A stretch of DNA of 64,000 bases from Gammaproteobacteria bacterium (lineage in GTDB: Bacteria; Pseudomonadota; Gammaproteobacteria; Pseudomonadales; Cellvibrionaceae), in contig JAGKWO010000015.1 in the NCBI GenBank assembly GCA_021151835.1, positions 33,184 to 97,183 on the forward strand, given 5' to 3'. Numbering within the stretch: position 1 is the stretch's first letter; each line of letters begins with the position of its first letter. Made by a program: the position numbers and the translations under genes. Positions 53,516-61,300 of the stretch are shown here, piece after piece. The notes beneath the pieces are model-generated. The model did not search any database and was not told where the DNA came from. It saw only the letters and a program-made list of their open reading frames with translations.

Positions 53516-54157
53516 TTAATCGTTCAAGACTTCAACGCCTTCCGGAATCTGGAAAAAGAATTTTTCTTCTGCCAGCGGTTTGTTGCGTTGTGCGTTGCTG
53601 AGTACACAGCGAGTCAATTGTCCCAAGCTGTCTTTGATGGAAAACTCGGCCAACTGGCCATCCTTAAATACCAGTGTTAAATGCTGGAACATACCTTCAG
53701 TCACTTTTGGCGTGAGTGTGTAGGCTTCAGCAACTTTGTTTTTGTCGTCGCGCGTTACCGAAAATTGTTTGCGCAATTGTTCTGCATCCGCACTTAACAA
53801 CAGCGCCGGGGTTTCGCGCAGGTCATCGGTAAATTCGCGCACCGTGACGGTTTCCAGATCAGCGTCGTACAACCAGATGGTTTTATTATTGGATACCAGC
53901 AGCTGCGGCATGGGCTCGCGTGTTTCCCAATAAAATTTACCGGGGCGCAGCAACATAAAAATGCCTTTGCTGACTTCCTGCTCGGCACCGGTTTTGTCGT
54001 AGGTGGTTTGTACGAAATTACCTTGCAGGCTATTCATTGCATCGAGCAGTTTGCGCAATTGCACGGCAGCCTGGTCATCTGCTGCCGTTGCAGTAACAGA
54101 CATCAACAGCAAAAGGCTAATTACCATGCGCGGCACTAATTTCAAAAGAAACGTCAT
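53516..54157 (-). CDS. lolA: Outer-membrane lipoprotein carrier protein LolA
   Basis: 213 residues with a signal peptide (MVISLLLLMSVTATA-A). Family features are AMNSLQGNFVQTTYDKTGAE near the mature N-terminus and LLRPGKFYWETREPMPQLLVSNNKTIWLYDADLE in the beta-barrel core. It shuttles lipoproteins from LolCDE to LolB across the periplasm. It lies between ftsK and rarA. Confidence 0.95.
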   Translation of the reverse strand: MTFLLKLVPRMVISLLLLMSVTATAADDQAAVQLRKLLDAMNSLQGNFVQTTYDKTGAEQEVSKGIFMLLRPGKFYWETREPMPQLLVSNNKTIWLYDADLETVTVREFTDDLRETPALLLSADAEQLRKQFSVTRDDKNKVAEAYTLTPKVTEGMFQHLTLVFKDGQLAEFSIKDSLGQLTRCVLSNAQRNKPLAEEKFFFQIPEGVEVLND

Positions 54158-54236
54158 AATTTTTCCAGATCATGTGAAAGTGAAAGCAGGATTGCACCTA
54201 CGCAATCCTAATGCCCGGGACTGAACCTGAGCCAAA

Positions 54237-56588
54237 TCAGTTACGCCCGACCAATACTTCGCGATTGCCGTTATGGCCGGCGGAGGAAACAACGCCAGCG
54301 GCTTCCATGGTTTCGATTAAACGCGCTGCGCGGTTGTAGCCAATGCGCAACTTGCGTTGCACTGATGAAATAGAGGCTTTGCGCGATTCGATAACAAATT
54401 GCACCGCTTCATCGTAGAGCGCATCCGTTTCGCCATCCCCATCTTCACCACCTTCGCTGGGCAAACCAGGCACCGGGATGGAGTTGTTATCGTCATCAGT
54501 AATACCATCGATATATTGTGGTGCGCCGCGCTTTTTCCAGTCGGCTACCACTTTATGGACCTCATGGTCATCCACGAATGCGCCGTGGACACGGATAGGC
54601 ACACTGGTTCCCGAGGGCAAGTACAGCATGTCACCATGGCCCAATAACTGCTCTGCCCCGCCCTGGTCCAGAATCGTGCGCGAGTCAATTTTGGAGGAAA
54701 CCTGGAACGCAATACGTGTTGGCACGTTGGCTTTGATCAGGCCGGTGATGATGTCTACCGACGGACGCTGGGTCGCCAGGATCAGGTGGATACCCGCCGC
54801 CCGCGCTTTCTGGGCGATACGGGCAATGAGCTGCTCCACTTTTTTCTTATCGACAATCATCATCATGTCGGCAAATTCGTCGATCACCACTACGATAAAT
54901 GGCAATTCTTCCAGATCCGGTGCAGGCGCAACGTCCGCGCCTGCCTCAAAATTGTCTTCGGGTTTGAACAGGGGGTCTTTAATCGGTTCACCGGCCTTAA
55001 TAGCATCGTCAACCTTGCGGTTGTAGCCGGCAAGGTTACGTACACCCAATGCTGACATGAGTTTGTAACGACGCTCCATCTCGCCGACACACCAACGCAG
55101 GCCATTGGATGCGTCCTTCATGTCGGTGATAACCGGTGTCAGCAAATGGGGAATCCCCTCGTAAACCGAGAGTTCCAGCATTTTCGGGTCCACCAGGATC
55201 AAACGAACTTCTTTAGGCGTGGATTTGTATAGCAAGCTGAGCAGCATCACGTTAACACCCACGGATTTACCGGAACCCGTAGTACCAGCGACCAGCAAGT
55301 GCGGCATTTTGGCCAGGTCAGATACCACCGGCTCGCCGGAAATATCGTGTCCCAGCACCATTGTCAGTGGTGACTTGGCGTTTTCGTATGCCTCCGAGGA
55401 AATCACTTCCGACATACGCACCATCTCGCGATGCACGTTTGGAATTTCCACGCCCATTACCGATTTACCAGGAATCACTTCCACCACACGCACCGAAACT
55501 ACCGCCAGTGAACGCGCGAGGTCCTTGGCAAGGCCGGAAATACGGCTGGCTTTAATACCCGGCGCTGGCTGGATTTCAAAACGGGTAACAACGGGACCGG
55601 GCTGTACCGAAACCACTTCGATTTCAATACCGAAGTCTTTAAGTTTCAGCTCCAGCAGCTTGGACATTGCTTCCAGTGACTCTTTGGAATAGCCCTTATC
55701 ACTGCGCTTGTCAGGCGGATCCAGCAAACTCAAGGGTGGCAAACTACCCACCGCTGGCTCCAGCGATTCAAATAACGAAGGTTGTTTTTCTTTCTCAACC
55801 CGCGGGCTGGGCGCCGGTTTCTTTTTGGGTGGCTCGGTGATGATTACCGGCGCCACGCGTTTGGCTTCCTGTTTTACATGCTGCTCGACCACCTCCCGGC
55901 GGTGCTCCTGGGCTTTGACAGCAATTTGTTTCTCCGCTTTTTCACGGCGATACACCTGCCACTTTTCCAGGCCTTTGTTAATAGCAATCAATGTCCAGCG
56001 CCCCAAGTCCTCACTGAGTTTTAACCAGGAAAGGTCGGTAAAGATAGTCATCCCTACAAGGAAGAGCGAAAGCAGCAACAAAGTACCACCGGTGTAATTG
56101 AACGCACCAAAAACAGCATCGGAAACCGCAGCGCCGAGCAAACCGCCATTGGAATAAGGCAATACCGATTGGCCGTCGCTGTAATGCATGGCGGCAATAC
56201 CGGTTCCCGCAACCATCACCAATATCAACCCGACCGCACGCAAGCCAAAAAACAACCAGTCAATACCGCCTTCGCGGTTGCGATCTTTCAAAACCAGCCA
56301 GGCGCGGTAAGCGATCATCACCGGAAACAAATAGGCCAGGTACCCAAACAACGAGAAAAACACATCGGCGATCCATGCCCCAAAGGGACCGCCGGCATTT
56401 TGTACGACGGCATTATCGCCCGTGCGCGACCAACCCGGATCATTGGGGTCGTAGCTGACCATGGCAATCAACAGATAAAGGCAAATCGCCCCCAGGCCAA
56501 TCAGGGCGCCCTCTTTCAGCAGGCGCACCAATAAGGTGGAGGTCTGCTCGGAGGCGGGAGCGCGGCGTTGCGGAGTAACTGATTTCAA
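54237..56588 (-). CDS. ftsK: DNA translocase FtsK
   Basis: 783 residues. Four hydrophobic segments (about 23-45, 70-95, 111-130, 150-182), a charged linker to about residue 300, then the motor: Walker A GTTGSGKS (435-442), Walker B VVVIDEFADM, LATQRPSVDIITGLIKAN, and a C-terminal gamma winged helix (EAVQFVIESRKASISSVQRKLRIGYNRAARL in pieces) that reads KOPS. It moves DNA at the septum and activates XerCD. The linker is short compared with the 1329-residue E. coli protein, like Pseudomonas FtsK. Confidence 0.97.
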   Translation of the reverse strand: MKSVTPQRRAPASEQTSTLLVRLLKEGALIGLGAICLYLLIAMVSYDPNDPGWSRTGDNAVVQNAGGPFGAWIADVFFSLFGYLAYLFPVMIAYRAWLVLKDRNREGGIDWLFFGLRAVGLILVMVAGTGIAAMHYSDGQSVLPYSNGGLLGAAVSDAVFGAFNYTGGTLLLLSLFLVGMTIFTDLSWLKLSEDLGRWTLIAINKGLEKWQVYRREKAEKQIAVKAQEHRREVVEQHVKQEAKRVAPVIITEPPKKKPAPSPRVEKEKQPSLFESLEPAVGSLPPLSLLDPPDKRSDKGYSKESLEAMSKLLELKLKDFGIEIEVVSVQPGPVVTRFEIQPAPGIKASRISGLAKDLARSLAVVSVRVVEVIPGKSVMGVEIPNVHREMVRMSEVISSEAYENAKSPLTMVLGHDISGEPVVSDLAKMPHLLVAGTTGSGKSVGVNVMLLSLLYKSTPKEVRLILVDPKMLELSVYEGIPHLLTPVITDMKDASNGLRWCVGEMERRYKLMSALGVRNLAGYNRKVDDAIKAGEPIKDPLFKPEDNFEAGADVAPAPDLEELPFIVVVIDEFADMMMIVDKKKVEQLIARIAQKARAAGIHLILATQRPSVDIITGLIKANVPTRIAFQVSSKIDSRTILDQGGAEQLLGHGDMLYLPSGTSVPIRVHGAFVDDHEVHKVVADWKKRGAPQYIDGITDDDNNSIPVPGLPSEGGEDGDGETDALYDEAVQFVIESRKASISSVQRKLRIGYNRAARLIETMEAAGVVSSAGHNGNREVLVGRN

Positions 56589-56765
56589 TGGTGATATCCC
56601 GAATAATGATTAACCCGGTCTCGGCCAGGTTTTGAGTAAACGAGGGCTATTGTAATTACTGGCGGCAGATTTACCACCGGCAAGATCACTCTACGGGTAA
56701 ATAACTTGCCTGCCCCGCGGGATCGCTATTGGGACAGCCAGATTTGCGCAGAATTTCACCGGGGA

Positions 56766-58277
56766 TTAATGATGCTGGGAGTCAGCGATGATAGTTTTCA
56801 TATCCGGTTGCCAGCAGGTAACCTGATTGCGGCCGTGCTGCTTGGAATAGTACAAGGCCTCATCCGCCTGCTGGATTAATTGGTTGGCGGTCACCGCCCC
56901 CATACGAATGGAAGTTACCCCAAAGCTACCGGTCACCTGAATACCATTGGTAACTTTTTCCTCAATTTTCTGCCGGCAGCGCTCGGCAATTAACTGTGCC
57001 TGATCCAGCGGCGCACCCGGCAGGATTACACAAAATTCTTCACCGCCAAAACGCGCAACCATATCCATATCACGCACTACTTCGCGCAAACTGTTGGCCG
57101 CCATTTTAATCACTTCATCGCCGGCGGCATGGCCATAGGTGTCGTTGACTTTTTTGAAGAAATCGATATCCGCCATGATGCAACTGAATTCGGCATCACC
57201 GGTACGGGCACCATCAAATTTGCTGCCCAGATGCTCGTATAACGCGCGACGGTTATAGCAATTGGTTAATGGGTCACGCGTCGCCAGGAAGGTCAGTTCC
57301 TTGTTTTTATTTTCAATGGCAACCTGGGTGGCGGCCAACTGCTGGATCATATCTTCCAGCAACCGGCTCTTGGTTTCCAGCTCAGTGATATCTTCAAACA
57401 CCGCGATAGTTCCCTGGCTGGAACCTTTGGCATCCAGGATGGGAACGGCATTGACCAGGAAAATGGTTTCTTTATTGTTCGCATCCGGCAACAACACGCG
57501 CACACCGGTTTGTTTCACGCCGCTGCCAATTGCTTTAAGCCAGGGATAATCCTGCGCTTCCTGTTTGGGGTCCAGAAACCAGCCAAGGCTGCTTGCTTTT
57601 TTCCCCATCAGCGATTGTTCGGTGCGTTGCAAATGGTCAATCAAGGTATTGTTGGCCAATACAATTTGTTCGCGCCGATCAAGAATCAATACACCTTCGG
57701 CAAGGATATTTAACGCATTGCGTACCCGCGCTGGCACAACCGCGCTTGGATCGAGGTGTTTTAATGCGCGCTTGATGTAATACCAGTAGCCAACAAAACC
57801 ACTGAGTGAAACAAAAATAATTAACAACACAAAGGTGGGTAATTTAAAAACAGGATGGCTTTCACTGAGTAATGGCTCAAAACTTAATTCAAAATCGGCG
57901 CGCTTGGCACCGTTAATCATGACGGGAAAGCGGATATGTGTAGGCGTAGATTCATTGGGTTTTGCCTTGGCCCAATTTTGCGCATGGGATTTGGTTTGCG
58001 CAACAATGACGCCATCATTGCGGCGAACAGCAACTGACAAAATTTCCGGATTGCGCTCGACCGATGACTCAAGCAAATACTGCAACAGCAATTCATCGCC
58101 ACGCAGGATGGCAACGCTCACTTGCGATGCGAGCGTCTCTGCCAAACGCTTGCGCACTTCCAGTTGTTGCCGCTCAGCACCGGGCGCAAGCCCGATGGCC
58201 TGTGCAAGAATCAGGATGGAGATGGTCAGGATCACCAATCCCAAACTTAAACGAACTGCTGGAGTAAAACCTAACAT
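56766..58277 (-). CDS. Membrane diguanylate cyclase with PAS domain
   Basis: 503 residues. TM1 is about residues 10-30, a periplasmic sensor region 31-145, TM2 146-167, a PAS-like domain about 185-300 (ILDRREQIVLANNTL, VFEDITELE), a short coiled coil, then the GGDEF domain 335-490 with active-site GGEEF (411-415) and the product-inhibition I-site RDMD (402-405) five residues before it. It should make c-di-GMP in response to a periplasmic or internal cue. The ATG lies 40 bases after the stop of the giant repeat protein, so co-transcription is likely. Confidence 0.93.
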   Translation of the reverse strand: MLGFTPAVRLSLGLVILTISILILAQAIGLAPGAERQQLEVRKRLAETLASQVSVAILRGDELLLQYLLESSVERNPEILSVAVRRNDGVIVAQTKSHAQNWAKAKPNESTPTHIRFPVMINGAKRADFELSFEPLLSESHPVFKLPTFVLLIIFVSLSGFVGYWYYIKRALKHLDPSAVVPARVRNALNILAEGVLILDRREQIVLANNTLIDHLQRTEQSLMGKKASSLGWFLDPKQEAQDYPWLKAIGSGVKQTGVRVLLPDANNKETIFLVNAVPILDAKGSSQGTIAVFEDITELETKSRLLEDMIQQLAATQVAIENKNKELTFLATRDPLTNCYNRRALYEHLGSKFDGARTGDAEFSCIMADIDFFKKVNDTYGHAAGDEVIKMAANSLREVVRDMDMVARFGGEEFCVILPGAPLDQAQLIAERCRQKIEEKVTNGIQVTGSFGVTSIRMGAVTANQLIQQADEALYYSKQHGRNQVTCWQPDMKTIIADSQHH

Positions 58278-58317
58278 TTATATCCCTTAAGCGATAATTC
58301 GAAAAGCGAGCACCGGA

Positions 58318-61300
58318 CTACTGGCCCGATTGTTTATGTTGTGCATGATCAAATAAATATCCCACTTCTTTGGAGCTTTTATCTTCACGTGCACGATCTT
58401 TACGCTGTTGCTCAAGTTCTTTTTTGCGTTTATTCACCTCATCAAGAATCGGCAGCGGGTCCAGACCGCGCCATAACGGCAACATGGACATCAGCGTTAA
58501 CAATAGACTGCTCGCCCGCAAAGACCAAATCAGGATACCCGTTGTTACCGAGAAGGTAATCCCCGCAACCACTGCGCGGCGGTCCTGCTCTTCCTCCATG
58601 GCTACGTCCATTTGTTCGCGGATACGCCGCACTTCGTTGTTAAAATCTTCCGCTTCCCAGGGGGCAAACCCCGTATCCGTAGTAATTAAACTTACCAGCG
58701 ATGATGACGCGGTTAACGTAACTACCGATACGTTCCCCGCTTCCAGTTCTGCTTCAATCCGCTCGTAATCACGGCTGGATTTGTCATTGGGTGGATTAAA
58801 ATTATCGCGCGCGTCCGGATCAATCAGTGGTGATATCGACTGCCCTCCCGTTCCTGGCCCATCAATGCCTTCGCCGTTATTATCGGGAATTGGAATGTGG
58901 TCAGTACCGTCCGGCACTGTCGGTGGGGTTATGATCGGCGGCGTTGTGGGTACTTCCGGTAATGGTGGCACCACCGGTGGTATTACCGGCGGTTTGGGTA
59001 CTTCCGGCTCCGGAATGGTGGTAGCAACCACGGTAACCTTAAAACGGGTTTCAACCCATGAACCATCATCATCTTGCGCACGCAAGGTAATAAATGTTTC
59101 ACCGCCGGTTACCGAAGCAAATGCAATTGTCATTACACCGGTGGTTTGGTCCCACTGCACATTGGTCGCAATTGCGGGATTGGTATTGGCGATCAATGAA
59201 TATTTCAGCGCCGTACCCTGCTCGATATCGGAAAATATTTTATGCAGGTCAATTTGCTGCGGTGCAGTACCTGCCGCTACACGAATATCGCCGATCCCGG
59301 TTGACACAGGTGCATCATTTACTGGTGCAACATTGATACGCAGTGGTGTTTCGACGAACGCACCATTTGCATCCTGGGCGCGAATAATTAAATCGCTGGA
59401 ACCAAATTGGTTGGCGCCGTAACTGAAAATTAATTTTCCAGTTTGCGCATCAATGGTAATTCCCGCTACCAATAACGGATTGGAATTACTTACTACGGAA
59501 TATTGCAGTTGATTCGCAGGTGTTTCTTCATCGCTGAAGGTGGCAAACAAATCCAGTTGATCGCCAACTGCATCTTCCCGGGTATTGATGGTGGCTGGTG
59601 TAATAGCGAGCGGGTTATCGTTGACCGCGTCAACACGAATTACAAATTGAAAACTGACACTGGCTTCGCCGTCGCTGGCAACCAATTGGATGTTTAAATT
59701 ACCAACATCATTATTCAGTGGTGTACCGGAGAAAGTTAGCGTGCTTGCATCGAAGTTCAGCCAGGCAGGCAACGGCTGGCCATTGGCCAATTGTGCGCTA
59801 TAGCTGAGTGAATCACCCACATCGACATCGTTAAACATGGTCAAGGGGAAATTCAATGTAAACGGTGAATCTTCCACAGCAACAGGATTAATAAATGGTG
59901 CATCTACCGTTGGGGCATCGTTGGTATTGGCGATCACAATATTGAATGTGTCAGTAATTACCCCACCGTTGCCATCATCGGCAGTCACATCAATCGAAAT
60001 GGTTCCAACATCACTATTTGTGGGTGTACCGCTAAAAGTGCGGGTAGCCGGATCGAAACTCAACCAGGATGGTAACGCACCACCACCGGTGAGTTGCGCG
60101 CTGTAAATAAGCGTATTACCCGCATCCATATCGGCAAACGTGTTTGCTGCAAATTGGAAATTGAATGCGGAATCTTCAGTCGCATTCTGATCGGGAATCG
60201 CATTTGCAACGGTCGGTGCATCATTGGTATTGGCGATAACAATATTGAACGTATCGGTAACCGTTCCACCGTTGCCGTCATCAGCAATCACATCAATTGA
60301 AATCGTTCCCACATCAGCATTCGCCGGTGTGCCGCTAAAAGTACGCGTGGTCGCATCAAAACTTAACCAGGATGGCAATGCTCCACCACCGGCCAATTGC
60401 GCGGAATACGTGAGCGTCGCACCGGCATCGATATCAGCAAACGTATTCGCTGCAAATTGAAAATTGAATGCAGAATCTTCAGCGGCGTTTTGATCGGCAA
60501 TCGCATTGGCTACGGTGGGAGCATCATTCATATTGGCGATAACAATATCGAATGTATCGGTGAGTGTTCCGCCATTGCCGTCATTGGCAATTACGTCAAT
60601 AGAAATAGTTCCTACATCACCGTTGGCGGGTGTGCCACTGAAAGTCCGCGTGGCTGCATTAAAATTTAACCATGCAGGCAGTGCTCCACCACCGGCAAGT
60701 TGCGCGGAATAAGCAAGCGTATCGCCCACATCAATATCGGCAAAAGTATTGGCGACAAACTGGAAGTTAAACGGCACGCCCTGTATCGCGCCCTGGTCGC
60801 CGATAGGATTGATAATTACCGGGGCATCATTGGTATTGGCTACAGTAATTACAAAGGTATCAATAATAGTACCGCCAAACCCGTCATTGGCTGTTACCTC
60901 AATAGTCCAGGTGCCCACATCATCATTGGCCGGTGTGCCGGAAAAAGTACGCGTTGCCGAATCAAAAGCAAGCCATGGCGGCAAACCACCCAATACCGCT
61001 AATTGCGCGGTGTAAGTGAAAGTAGTGCCTGCATCTGCATCGGCAAAAGTGTTGGAAGCGAATTGGAAATTCAGCGGAGAATCTTCATTAACAACCTGAT
61101 CGGGAATCGGGTTTGCAACTGTCGGCGCAATATTGGTATTAACAACGGTGATATCAAAAAATTCCGACGTAGATGCGCCGTGGTTGTCTGTTGCGATTAA
61201 TTCAACCGTGATGGTGCCCGCCTGATGCCAATGCGGGGTTCCCGAAAACGTTTTGGTGGCTTCATTAAATGTGAGCCAGCCCAAACTGCCACCACCCGCC